Shown here one piece after another: positions 25,308 through 37,497 of a DNA stretch of 64,000 bases. The notes beneath the pieces are model-generated. The model searched no databases, was not told the origin of the DNA, and worked only from the letters and a program-made list of their open reading frames with translations. A program made the position numbers and the translations under genes. This stretch comes from Clavelina lepadiformis (Eukaryota; Chordata; Ascidiacea; Aplousobranchia; Clavelinidae). The stretch covers positions 17,095,856-17,159,855 of the forward strand of contig NC_135246.1 in the NCBI RefSeq assembly GCF_947623445.1. Reading direction: 5' to 3'. How positions within the stretch are numbered: position 1 is the first letter of the stretch; each line of letters begins with the position of its first letter.

Positions 25308-25525
25308 CAATGTTCCCTCTAATTTTTCACGAGTCTGAGCAAACGCACTAACTTCCTGAGCGGTCCCTTGGACCACTGTGAGCAACATCAGACGAGCCAC
25401 GTGCGCACTGTGGCCATTATTATGCGTTTATTTTATTTTCAATTCAGGTTGGATTTTTTTCTTGTGCGCGGAGACCGTGTCAGCAGTGCGCATTTGCGCA
25501 CGCGCGCAGCTTAGAGGGAACATTG
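25308..25525. repeat. hAT-like miniature element, copy 2
   Basis: 218 bp. Starts CAATGTTCCCTCTAA and ends TTAGAGGGAACATTG, a 15-bp inverted repeat. The 8-bp flanks CTTATAAT at 25300-25307 and 25526-25533 are identical. Same family as 822-1051; this is the younger copy. Non-coding. Confidence 0.88.
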
Positions 25526-25639
25526 CTTATAATGGTATTGTATATTTTGTTGGGTTCTCAATTCTTATCTAATCTGATCCGACTTCATTAAGCTTTCAAA
25601 AGGGGTTGCGTGTCAAGTTCAGAAATACTGTACACGCTT

Positions 25640-26060
25640 CTATTGATGCAGGTGAGAAGATAATAAAGAAACAAATAAAAACAATTATGTGGCACATAAA
25701 CGAATCGACAAAAGAGAATTCTTGCGGACTAGATCGCGATATATTGTTGTTAGCCAATCAGAAGACTACAAACAAATTACTGCTTTGATTTAAAATTTGC
25801 TCATTAATTAAATATTCTAACGTCTTAATTCCTTCACATACAACAGCTCTAAATCAATTAAAATGTTGTGAAACAAGATCCACAGCGCATGCAATAAAAC
25901 TTCATTTTTTTGGGTAGAGAAAAATACATTCCATCAAAACAGCAAACTCACATATCAAGTCGGACGTCATTTTTTAGGTAGACGCGAAACAGCGTCTATG
26001 CAGTAACAAATTAGCTATAAAATTGAAAAGTTAATCAAGTATACCCATATAGGCTACCGG
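25640..26060. repeat. segment duplicated at 35800-36220
   Basis: Shares AGGTGAGAAGATAATAAAGA, then AATCGACAA, ATATTGTTG, TAGCCAAT and a CGTCATTTTTTA block, in the same order as 35800-36220. Each copy lies beyond the 3' end of a P450 gene (D and E). This fits a duplication unit that included the gene plus downstream flank, though a dispersed repeat is also possible. Confidence 0.6.
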
Positions 26061-26595
26061 GAAGTTTCAGGGAGATTACATATCTGCATAAATATGTTAT
26101 CTGTTTTCAAGTGACAGTAGTCTTACGTTATCAGACCGATAAGCAGACTACCGTTTCTTGAGATAAAGATTTTCTTGGTTTGGCTCAACCTGTCATGACA
26201 GCGCACAGTCATTGTGTGTAGACTGCAATCACAATCCTACACTTTGTCCACATCAAGTAGCCCATCATGTTAAAATATACAATTTGGCTCAAACTTCATT
26301 GAAGTGTCATTTCATTACTGCTTCTGCGAGATCTGCAGCGCACTGTGTTTTGATTATCTTACCCCCCTCAAGGTATGCACAAAATGTAGATTCAATTGTT
26401 TTTGTAACAAAGCAACTACCGGTACTGTAAAAATGTTCAACTGGCTTTTACCGTAAACACCAGATTTATCGATGCAACAAGAAATCACACAAATTGTTTT
26501 ACATTGAAAGAGCACAACCGTAACTGACACACCAGACACACAATTTCGAGTATATGTCATTATAGAACGGCGTAGCATTGTCGATAGCACAGATT

Positions 26596-29500
26596 TCAGC
26601 GAAGCTCAAGTCTCACTTTGTAGGGTTTGGGGCCGTAGAAAATTCCAAGATTTCCGTTGCGAATAGTTGGAAGAGTTGAACAACCGGAAGTGATTGTAAA
26701 TCTCTGCAATATTCCCACAAATATTAAGAAAATCTCAGTTCTGGCAAGACTTTCACCTATGCAGCCGCGCCCCCCCATTCCAAACGGAATGACTTTCGGT
26801 GAGTAAACAAACTTTCCCCTCTCATCGATATGACGATCTGGACTGAACGTATGGGGACTTGGCCAAATAACTGGATCAAATCCAGCAGCGTATATATTCG
26901 GTGTCACCTCAAGAAAAAAAGGAATAGTATTGGCTTTCTATGCCAGTAAATGGTAAAATCTCCTGTAAAGATTGTTTTCTACTACTGTATCAGATGATAT
27001 GGGTATTTTATTGTTTGCTGACTTACTGCTGTTCCCTTTGGCAATGTGAAGCCGTACAAAGTGGTGTCTTGTGTCGTTTTGTGAGTAAGCGCATTCGGTA
27101 TAATTGTGCAATATCTCATCACTTCTTGTATGAAAGCACAAGTTACTGGCATGTCAGGTCTATAGGCCATGGAAGGCACAGTGCCATTGCCTTTAAATAT
27201 AATATTTTAACGTCGTTTTGATACTAGATTTCGGAGCACAATACAGCTCGACAAACTGGTACGGCGTGGAAAAAATCATATAGAAAAGAATTTGAATTTA
27301 AAAAAATATGGCAAGGGTTGTCAACCTAACACTTTGTCCACTTCCGCCATCACCTTCCTGTGATAATCGGGATAGTTCAACAGACCAAGAAAGAGCCAAC
27401 CCAAAGTAAGACTTGTAGTTTCTGTTCCTGCTACGAATATATCACGAAGCGAAACGCATAGTTGATCGTCCTGTGTAAAAGATATGTCAGGCTATCAAAG
27501 ATGAAAAACCCAAAGAGATGACTTTGTGGAAAATCTGAAAAAAAAACAATTATACACTTGCTCCTATGTAAATTAAAGCTGGTGTTGAAAAAAATTTAAT
27601 TTTTTTTGTGTTTTTGTCAACTGATAATACAATTTTCCCAAAATAATCATTTTCAAACTAAATCTTAACATTGCTGCCACGTTTTACTTCCGAACTTAAA
27701 TACAGTAGAAGTTGCTTATAGTCACAGCTAAAGCAACCTCTGAAAAAGAATCACCAAAATAAACGAATGTCATTATAGGCGAAGGAAATTGGCACTCTAA
27801 GTAGTGATTATAGTTGAATCAGCTACAGTATAACAGTACAATACCAATTTAGGTAATTAATCTGATAACTACTAACACCAGCCTGATAATCGGCCGGAGT
27901 TACTGTTAAGAAGTTGAAATCCATGCATCAATCGTAAAAATACAGTTATGAGTATATATGACAAAGAATGGAATGCAACACCATATAAAAATTGTATCTT
28001 GAAGTCATTTTTTATGATAAAATAATTTTTTTTGCAGACATAGGGAATGACAAATATTTTTGATGGAAAATACTTTTTGGAAAGTATTTTGGTTTTAAAT
28101 AGAAGAGACATATTTGAGAAAATCTTTTAAAACGTTTAATTTTGTTCTTACTTAACGTGCTTACTGCCCTGTCTTGATTGACAGGGCAGTATTGAAATAT
28201 TATCACAAAATTTTACCGTGAAGAAATCTTTTTCTTTTCCATATTTCTGCTCGTACAGAAACGCATCGATGTAGTCACTGATGCAATCAGCTTGGAAGTT
28301 TCTTTTGTGTTCCTCTATAATTGGCTTGATCACATCTGAATCAAGGCAAATGTCAACAGTTTTACTGAATTTTTCATAATGCGCCTGAATCAAGAACATT
28401 TTCTTTATACGATTTCGATTTCATCAGAAGATATTTCCAAAATTTTCAGTGTACTAATTTTATCATATGTTCTTCAGAACGTCATTCAAGCTGAGTGATT
28501 ACTTCCATAACTTGTGGTAATTTCATAATTAACAGTAACAAGCAAACAAATCATCTCCAAGATATTAATATTTCAGCCGGTCATGGCCAAAGAAACCCCA
28601 TTTCCGGGTGGTTAAAGCACTGGCCGGGTAATCATTAGATCCAGGTTCATATCCCACACCAGGGAGATTTCGAAACAAGCTCTCTCACCACCACCCAGGC
28701 TAAAATACCTAGGTTAAGGAATGCCTACCAGACATAATGCAGGAGGCAAAAGGCAATCGAGAGAGAAGAACTGGCCGTCCTGCTCTCATTAGTGTCGATG
28801 GCCCAGGGTAATGAAAACCTCAACTTCACATCCCCTGATGCTTGAAATCAGGTATGAGACTCACCTACCGGCAATTGTGTTTTCACGCTTAGCATAGCTT
28901 TGATGAACTCCTCTGAATGGTGGTATGTAACGTAAGTATTTGTAGAAGTACATGAGGAGGATAAGCAAGTTTTCGTCTTCTGTGAATCTGTAGTAAGTGA
29001 ACAAGTTCTTGGATTGAACATAACCTTAAGATAGCAGAAATTATTTATAACGATACCATCCATCGCCATGACCCAGGCAGGTTAATTTTACGACACTCAC
29101 CACAAGTAGCAAATCACTTAACAGGAAACGACCAGAATTGGAAAACATAAACCGTAGAATTAGCTTAAGTATATGTTAGAGCAAACAACTTACAATTTTG
29201 TTAAAAGTTCAAAAATTCGTTTAAACTTCGGATCATCGTAATCATATCTGTGTCCAAATGTCATTACGCAGATGACGTTGCCAATCATATTGTCATAATC
29301 TGACTACAAATGTTAAAAAGTGTGATGACAACATTCTAAAGCACACTTAAGATGAAACACATTTTCATCTTTTCGTAAATTACCTGGAGATCTACAGGTT
29401 TTCCAAGCTTGCTCTTTAGATAATTTGCAAAGTGACATACTTCCTCATTGACAATATTCTCCATTTTTTGTTTCCCCATACCTAACCTATTTTTCAATCC

Positions 29501-30305
29501 AGTTACTGACCATTAGAAAGTTTGTACTTTGGTTATACCATAATCTAGTTTATGGCATAATGAATATGAATAAACATTTCCATTACGCATGCAAACATCT
29601 ATTTCCACCCTTCATAATTTTACAGATATTTCTGGTGCTGTGTTGAACATGACTTTTGTCTTATTTATACAAAAGTCTTATTATTAAAATACTTAGATAT
29701 TCTATATATCATACTTTTTCAAAGTTTGCATTGCAAATTTTCTTTGGTTGCGCATTTTGTCATCAAAATCTACAAAGACAACACCGTTGTTCCCTAACAC
29801 ATCATTAAATAGTTCCATTGTTGTTTTCCCAGAAAAGTTGTCTCCTTGTTTGACAAATGCCTGCAAGTAAGCACACTTTATGTGCATTGCTAGTCCTTTA
29901 TCTTTATAAAGGCTCTAGAGGTTGTTATATCGCAAAGTTACCAATTAAATCTCCTTCAATACCTCTTCTATTTACTCAATATCTATATACGAGTATTTTA
30001 TTTTATAATTCTCTTACCGCATTTATAGCATCGTACGTATTGAGAAACACAGTGTCTACACCCGCCATTCTTACTGACAAGACTGGACCATATTTTTGAC
30101 CCCAATCGAAAAACACTTTTTGTGGATTTCCACCCAACCACGGAAGCACACCAAGTATTGGAACTCCACGCGGACCAGGAGGAAAATTAGGATGAGGTTT
30201 TTTCCACCATTGATAAAAGGACACTATGGCTAGAGCTAGGATAGTCCAAACATTGAAAATTGAACACAATGTGCTATAAAGTAGGAATACCGGACTCGAA
30301 TTCAT
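26596..30305 (-). CDS. cytochrome P450, CYP2-like, gene D (501 aa)
   Basis: Nine exons: 30305-30018, 29860-29715, 29486-29384, 29303-29194, 28987-28869, 28335-28217, 27470-27326, 27190-27027 and 26907-26596; 1506 nt in frame. The internal Met at 30305 (MNSSPVF) is chosen over an upstream in-frame Met because it gives the family-standard N-terminus. Motifs: hinge PPGPRGVPILG, I-helix AGTETTS, K-helix QEVMRYC, FSPDRHIDE (closest of the six to the usual PxRF with a charged residue), and haem loop FGMGGRGCIGE with Cys near 447. The C-helix Trp is Met132; Arg136 is kept. Exon 8 is nearly identical to that of gene E while other exons have diverged. A SINE in intron 5 ends only about ten bases from the exon 5 donor. 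Confidence 0.93.
28571..28858 (+). repeat. tRNA-derived SINE in intron 5 of gene D
   Basis: The head has a tRNA-like internal promoter: A-box-like GGGTGGTTAAAGCACTGG near 28606 and B-box GGTTCATATCC at about 28644-28654, spaced as in tRNA genes. An unrelated body of about 200 bp follows. It is not the same family as the repeats at 6490 and 46300. It is oriented opposite to the host gene. Confidence 0.65.
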
Positions 30306-33300
30306 GATACTTCTATAAGATATGATATATATGTATATATATTTCTTTATACATATCACATATTTCACCTAAAACAAAAATAACATATTAAATATATATA
30401 CATTATCTTCCTCTAGCAAGAATAGGTAAATTGATTAAAATATAAAAAGCAGTAACACTGTTGTGTTAGCCTACTATAGTAATATTGATAAGGCTGGTTT
30501 CATGTCTACTATAGAAGTGACATCAGGCTTAAAAATATGATTTTCAAGCACAAGCTTTAATATTGTTATAAAAGATTATTTTTTAATAATTAACTGATCC
30601 GTTCCAAAAATGCTACCTTGTTTCAGCATTTCATGACCGATTACTTAACGTATTTTACAGAAGCAAGATCTTACGTTTAACAACTAATGAGCAAATTTTT
30701 AGACAAAAAACGACTTGCTCATTGGCTAACAGCAAGATGCTGCAAGTTAATTATACTGTTAATGTACAATTTATAATATAATTGTTGTATTTCTGTATTC
30801 AGCAAAACATTTATATGTTTGTTTCTTTAAGCTCTCTTACTAGCTGACTGAACTCAATCAGTTCATTCAGTAAGCAGTTTCTTTACATGTTTGTCAAGCT
30901 ATTTAATTTTCTAAGACGTTGTTAAATTATGTTTGGTATCCAGTTGTTAATCTATTAATGTAAACGTAAGCCTTGATTATATTATAAATAACATAACCTT
31001 ATACCAGTTTCAACAACTGTGAACTTTCAAGTGTCTATATTAAGCTGGCTCATGTTTAGAAGTTTCTAGACTGAAATAGCTCCGGCATCTGTGAATAGAA
31101 GATCAGATGGGGTCATTCTATTTTATGTTTGTGCAATGTGCAGCTATGTTTTGCACAAAGAATAAACGAGAGAATAAACATCTCATTAATTAGACATTTA
31201 TAGCAATGTTGCGTTGAATCATATGTTATAGCAGTACTGTTCAATAAAACAATTAACTTTTATAGCAACAGACACACCAATATGGCAACAGCCTGCCAAT
31301 ATTCGGTTTAAAACCTAAGTTGCGTGCTAAGATAATGTGTTGAATATAAATTTTAGAATGCTCTAAACCAGATAGATAGAAATTAACTTAGGTTGTATTT
31401 TTTTGCCGTTCCGTCATTGGGAGTATTTGATGAACAATGTTATTAGGTGGTTTGTATCCAGACTGGAGAAAGTGGTGTGTGCAGCTCGCCGGCTTTTAAG
31501 TAAAAGTTAAACAAACGTAAAATCGCTTGCCAGATATCTTTGTAGACAGTATCATTTTTATTCTTACGTTATCTCTTCCTTCCTCGCACACATAGCCTAG
31601 CTGCGGCGAGGTGCTTTGCACTTTACCTTGGTCAGCAGTGAAAATGTTAACGTGCTGACGAAAGGCTTCTGTAACAACTGTTTGCTCACAAATGTGCTGA
31701 CTGTATTATTCCAGCTTTGAATAACACGTCCCTCCAAATATTATGCACGGAACAAAGTCCAATCACAATATGGGTTGTTCATGTATCGATTCAGGTAGAT
31801 TTTCCGGCAATGAACATTTTTATGTTAACTAAGCTATATAGGCTTATAGTTTTTATCAGCTGCAATTTCTAAACGGGGTTTTACTTTTCAATATAAACAT
31901 AGGTTATTTAACGATGCCACTTTTCATCCATATCAATTATGGTTTCTGCACTGCCAATGACAACACTGACATACAGGCATTCGTTCTTTACCTTGTGGGG
32001 ACAGTTTTTATATACCACATAAGCCATAAGGCATACACGAAAAACAGATTTTTCATATAATTTGCTGTGAAACTCCATAGTTTTGAAAATCGTTTTAAAA
32101 TTTTTTTAAGTTTACTTGCCGAAAATCTCGTCATGTCTGAGAAAAACTTGACCGTGCTAACCTCTGGAATACACTAGTTAATGTACAGTATATCCAAAAA
32201 TATTTTATTATATTGCGATCTGACTCCTAAGAACAATTAGAAAGTTGCAAATTCGGTCTAGAGATTTCCTAGACTTCGGTCGAATATAACATAATATAAT
32301 ATTATATACCGAGAAACCGAATAATTTCTCTTTTAATACTCTTCATTATTACTTTAAACAAACACGAAAAATTACAACAATATTACTGTTCAGATAAAGG
32401 ATTTTAAGAATCCATTAGCAATTAACGTGCATCACTCGTACGTTTCACGATCACTTAAGGAAACTGTTCACAGAGCTATTACAATCTATCTATTCTCATT
32501 CATCAAACTCTCAAAACTCTAAACGGAATACTGAAAAACTCAATACTGAATAATCAATACTGAAATCATAGCATGCAACGGTACATATATATACATTGAG
32601 TGAGAACATTAAAGAAACAGAATTCCAGCTTGGGGCGAAATACGTTTATCAAAACAGGAAATGATTTGAGCTTTTGGGGTCGAAGATTCATAGTTTAGGT
32701 GTGAGTTCTAACGACAATTAATTGGAGAAGGAAATGAGTTCAGTCAACATTGTCTATTTTTGGAATGTCAATGCAGTTATTAATTGTGCAGAAGACGTGT
32801 CGGGCGAATAAGTCGTAAATCACACAGGGGTTATTTCAAAATTGGCAATTTCGTAATGTAATACAGATCATGTTTCCTAATAATTAATGGGGTTGTCTTA
32901 GTACAATGACTTTGAAGGTGTAAGATAGATAACACATTTGCGGAACAGATTGTCAAACAACTATTCTTTGATTAATTATGTGGTGAACTGAGGAGAACTT
33001 TTGGAAAGTATGACGTTTTGCCAAAAATAGCGCGGTAAATATCAGATAGGTTTCATATTTATAACATCACAACTTGGAAGACAATGGAAACAGCGTCTTC
33101 CACCTCCATCATTGCAGAGCCACTGTAAGTTATATATTGCACCTTTAAAGCCCTTCAGCTTTGCCGTTTTTTCCCGTTCATTGATTTTCTGAGCGTATTA
33201 GTTTTTTTTTCTGGCTGCAAAGAGGTTAGCACCGCCCACAGTCATCGGTGAATACTAAATAATACAAAAACAGTAAAGTTTGAAGTTTTTATTTCCCCTT

Positions 33301-33647
33301 TAGTATGCTGTTTTACACTTCTTTTTTTTAGAAATGCGTTAAAAGAAAAATATTATAAGGTTAGGACAGCTACCCGCTACCGGTACCTTTAAATTTAATT
33401 TCTTTGCATTTCTAGGAAATGCTTTATGCTTTTGAGAATCACTAAGCTTATATCAAATGTTTTTAAAAACTATAAAGCATACATATTCCTTTGACTTTAT
33501 TTTCTCAAGTTATCGCTTTCAAGCGCACTCGGTTATGATTTTACGACCTTTTGTGAGAACTAGTAGCTACTATGAACCAAACTACAAGGTTATTTATTAA
33601 TTATATCACCATGTAACACAAAATTTGTCCATGGGTTAAAACTATTA
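30306..33647. other. large intergenic region, no gene seen
   Basis: 3.3 kb of AT-rich sequence upstream of gene D. The first 60 bases are rich in TATA words and probably form its promoter. A short plus-strand frame at about 33084 (METASSTS...) ending at a good GTAAGT donor could be a first exon, but I found no partner and do not call it. Confidence 0.4.
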
Positions 33648-34526
33648 TTAGTCCCCCATGTTATCCTTAAATTCATCAAGATGAGCATGTAGTACGTGTA
33701 GTTTCAGCGACATCCTGCATCCCATCTTCCAATACGCATCCACAAGTTCATCGACAAGTTCCCTGTAATTCTCTGCCTTGTGATTGCACAGGAACCCGTT
33801 AACTACAGAAACGAAAGAAGTCCAAGCTCTCCGTTCAACCTCAGACAGCATCTCTGGATAATTGATAGAATTTATCAGTCGCTTCACTTCATCTTCTTCA
33901 TCCAGTAAGTCCCATTGCTTTAGTCTGGAAATGAGTAGCTCAGCATTCGACTTTGTCAATGACAGTTCCCTGACAAGATCGTTCATGTCTTCTTGGTTGG
34001 GGTAGTAGGGACACCTTTCACCGCCAACTCGGTGTTGAAGATAAGCAACTGATGCATCCGTTTCTGAATCTGTAGAGAGTGCATCTGCTACGAAATGTTC
34101 ATCTCTCAAGGGTGGTTGTGGCACAGGCACGTCAGTCGTGTTATGGGGTAGGTGTTATGTGCAATAGATGATGGAATGTCAGGGTAATTGATGGAAGGTG
34201 CATTCTTTCCCTTCCGTCGTTTGCTTGGATCCACCATACAGAAGTAACAATCTATGAGATGGTTTGTGGGCTCACGCCAGACACGGGGGATAGCAAAACG
34301 CATTGCCCTCTTCTCTCCCCTAAACCAACCGACGGCAGTATTCGCATATGACGTGTGGTGCCCAATGTTTATCTTGGTCACCGACTGGCATGCGAAAGTA
34401 TGCATGATAGGCTTCTTTCGCACGCCTGCAACTCTCCAAACAGTGCTTTTTTTGCTTTTTTTGCAAAGAACTCACCACACACATAGCAGAAGGAATCTGC
34501 TGAGTACTTGCAACCACGGCGAGCCA
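33648..34526 (-). pseudogene. broken copy of a multi-copy repeat-associated gene family
   Basis: The minus strand begins with a zinc-binding-like segment (KYSADSFCYVCGEF). It continues with DQDKHWAPHVICEYCRRL, then RFAIPRVWREPTNHLIDCYF and INYPDIPSSIAHN, and ends with the segment containing MSLKLHVLHAHLDEF. From memory, this order of motifs belongs to a large family of uncharacterised proteins found in many copies in hydra, aphids and other invertebrates, and thought to come from mobile elements. The frame is interrupted several times, and the usual middle domain and C-terminal part are absent. Two-thirds of a complete member is missing, so it is a pseudogene. Its molecular function is unknown. 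Confidence 0.65.
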
Positions 34527-34806
34527 TACCACACTTTTAATAATGGCGATAGAATTAAAAAATCTGTAAAGATTCAACAACCGAAGTTATGGTGGTATAA
34601 CTAAGATTTTTCATGTTTTTTCGGCATAAGCAAACAGAATAAAGCAATTATTTCCCAAGGACAAAGAATTTTTTTTTTGTTGTTACATAGTGTTATATTT
34701 ACCTGTGAGCACTATTCTACACCTTGCCGTATTATCTACATCTATTTCTTCAGAGTGTGTCAAACACCAAAAAGCGCCATAAAATCTTTGTTTGTTTTAA
34801 TATGCA

Positions 34807-35770
34807 GTGAATTTACTAAAAGAGTGATTACTCGAAAAATTCTCCATGGGGCCCTCTGAGATTTTGCGTGTCAATTTAGTATGGTTTGGACTACCATTCC
34901 ACAAAATGCCATCAAAAAAACATGATTCAAACTTTTTTAACAGAGGCGCAAAATAAGCACTAGAAGTTTCGGTCTAAAAAAACCTATTTTAGCTACTTTC
35001 ATGCTAAATTTTAACATAACTCTGCATGCGACCTGGGACATTGAAGCACGCCAACTGCTAGGGTAATTCCCAGACTAGAAAACAACACCAACCATGCTGC
35101 CTTCTGAATTCTGATTGATCTAAACATGTTTTTTAAAGCCCTACGTAGGGTTTGGTGACACTTAATCACGTGACACTTAATCACCGACACATAATCACTT
35201 GGACATATAATCACGCGACACATAATCACTTGGACAGTTAATCACGCGACATTTTATCACACATTTACAGTATCGAAAATTGCAAGTCTACACATGGGAA
35301 ATGTGAGCATCTGCACGAAGATAAACTAAAATTTCAATTGACAGATAACGATCAACTGTGTTTTGCACGCGCAGTTTCAGTGCCTTGTACCGCATTGGAA
35401 TAGAAGGTTGAGTACCAGCAATTCCTTGCAGAAACGTTGCACGTTGCATTTGAAGGTCTTTTTCAATTCCCTGTATGAAAGTCCACAATGTCGGGTGGTG
35501 GCATTGAAAAAGCGCTTGGAGACCAAAATGCCAACCTTCAACTGCAATTTTCGACGCAATTTTCAATACTGTAAATGTGTGATTAATTGTCGCGTGATTA
35601 AATGTCCAAGTGATTATGTGTCACGTGATTAAGTGTCGCGTGATTAAATGTTCAAGTGATTATGTGTCGGTGATTAAGTGTCTGTACCATAGGTCTGTAC
35701 ACCCCTACGTAGGACGTCCAACAAAATCATAGAGATCTTAGTTTCAAGTCTTTGACGGCTCCTAAACGAC
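34807..35770. repeat. dispersed repeat R, copy 2, split by an insertion
   Basis: Reverse-oriented match to 21963-22349. The two halves, 34807-35149 and 35703-35770, are separated by the Mutator-like element at 35150-35702. The break falls at CCCTACGTAGG, which is present on both sides of the insert but only once in the uninterrupted copy. Confidence 0.7.
35150..35702 (-). mobile_element. Mutator-like (MULE) element with transposase remnant
   Basis: About 553 bp inserted in repeat R and flanked by 11-bp direct repeats CCCTACGTAGG (35139-35149 and 35703-35713), the duplication length expected of Mutator-like elements. The arms (about 35155-35290 and 35550-35684) are inverted repeats of roughly 130 bp. 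They are made of 16-18 bp units such as GACACATAATCACTTG and GACATTTAATCACGCG. Between them, on the minus strand (about 35566-35288), is a 92-residue open frame containing VEGWHFGLQALFQCHHPTLW. This resembles, from memory, the C-terminal WH.G....HP..W region of animal MULE transposases. The catalytic core is absent, so it is non-autonomous. Confidence 0.72.
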
Positions 35771-35799
35771 TCTTTATTACGGTAAACAAACTCTATATA

Positions 35800-36220
35800 T
35801 AAGGTGAGAAGATAATAAAGAAACGAATAAAAACATTTGTATGGTACGTAAACAAATCGACAACAAAGAAAGGTTTTGTGACTAAATTGTGACATATTGT
35901 TGCTAGCCAATAGAAAGAAGATAACCAAGTTATTTATTTCTTTGTTGTAAGATTTTCCATTTAATTAAGACTTAATAATTCTAACATTTTGGTATTTTTA
36001 TACGAAACTTATTGAACAATCGGTGTTAAAAGAACCTTATTACACAAGTTTAATGTTCATGCAATTACATTACGTCATTTTTTATGGCATATAGGAAGAA
36101 AATAACGCATTGAAACATGATTACCAAAAAAAGTTATGAAGTTCGTGCAACAAAGTCACGTACCCAAGTCAGACATTATTTTATGAAAGGTGCAAAACAG
36201 CGCTTATCAGCGGTAATGAA
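35800..36220. repeat. segment duplicated at 25640-26060
   Basis: Partner of the block downstream of gene D, described there. Diverged by substitutions and small gaps; non-coding. Confidence 0.6.
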
Positions 36221-37016
36221 AGAACTAGAATGTTATTATTTGTTTATCTGGCAATATACTAAGCCAACCACTTATAGAACAATAACTAAACAGCAATAAT
36301 CACCCCTTGACATGAGCTTACCTTCATATTGCATTGAGGTATAGCTCTATTGTGCCACATCCCTAATCGTCATCTCGCTCTAGGTATATAGCCTATATAG
36401 GTATTCTGGTATCATATACCGTAGTTAGTTCTATATGATTATACCTTAAAAAGTATTACCCTAAGTGTCATTAACTCCAACACCTTCGCTCTCAATAACA
36501 AGAATGGCAACTATAAGTAACAAGTGGCGTGTGGCAAGTTGAGAGTTTATTGCAACACGTCAAGTTCAAGTCACGCTTACATTGTCATGCAGCTATAAAA
36601 AATTCATTTAACGGGAAGCCAGAATCAAAACGAAATTTACACACAAAGAATAGACAAAAGCAATGATATTGCAAAAATAAGACGGGAAAGCTTGTTACGT
36701 TGTTTATATGTTCTCAGAAGTTAAAACAAGGAATCACATTACGGTAACCAAAGAAAGTAGAACTTTTTCTTTCGCTGTATATGTTCTTCCAGGAAGAAAT
36801 TGAAAGTAGGAACCAAGGTGATGGTCATATGTGATGGTAAAGTGGTGATGAAATTTACAAATGTTTCATGGTATACTGTAGTGATACTTTGAGAGACGAT
36901 CAGCGGAAATTATGGGTAGCTTGGTGTCGTTAGCTGTTGGGAATGCAAAAAATTCCTATTTGTGCACCATGTGATGCCGGAAGTTTCACAGAAGCAGAAA
37001 AGATGATAAATTTTTA
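36221..37016. other. intergenic, no gene seen
   Basis: AT-rich. No open frame, repeat or RNA gene that I can support. Confidence 0.4.
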
Positions 37017-37140
37017 TCAAATCTCCACAAGAATCCGAAAGATTTCCGCCGTGGCAAGAGTTTCATCAAGACATGATCGCGTTTCGAGTCCGGAAATGAC
37101 TTGAATTGACTTCGAGTAAATATTAAGTGTTGCATGTAAC
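37017..37140 (-). pseudogene. decayed last-exon fragment of a P450
   Basis: The minus strand reads SKSIQVISGLETRSCLDETL followed by ATAEIFRILVEI. This aligns with SPKVIPFSLGRRACLGESLA and RMEVFLVFVGI of the intact genes, covering the haem-binding Cys. The Phe and Gly residues of the loop are partly lost and the flanks do not match. It lies just beyond the 3' end of gene E, so it is probably the remnant of a former tandem copy. Confidence 0.65.
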
Positions 37141-37217
37141 CTAAGTACATACACTGTACAAGAGCTGTTAAATTTGAAGGGTGTGTAGGTCAGTATAGTG
37201 CTAATTTCTTTGTTTAC

Positions 37218-37310
37218 TTCTTTATATAGTGAATTTACCAAATACGCAATTACTCGAAAAATTCCGCATGGGAGATTCGTGAAATTTTGGACATAGATTA
37301 AGCATGCCTG
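37218..37310. repeat. dispersed repeat R, partial copy 3
   Basis: ATAGTGAATTTACCAAATAC, then TTACTCGAAAAATTC and GCATGGGAGA correspond to one end of repeat R (34807-34870). Only about 90 bp is recognisable. Confidence 0.55.
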
Positions 37311-37497
37311 GGGTACATCGTACTGAAATATGACTAAAGTTGTATTTCCTTAGTTCCTGCAACACACTTTATTAGAGTGAATTGTCCACGATAAATAGGT
37401 CATTTCAAGACGTCGCAAGGTGGTGTTTGGTATATATATATTGGAGAAGCTTTCCTTTGCAATTACATCAACAACATTTTCTCGAAAAGATACCAAG

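Noticed and set aside
33084-33129. Short plus-strand METASSTS frame ending at a good GTAAGT donor
   Set aside because: No partner exon, promoter or conserved peptide could be found; too short to support a gene.
35363-35632. Plus-strand open frame in the inverted-repeat element
   Set aside because: Shadow of the minus-strand transposase-like frame and of the repeat arms.
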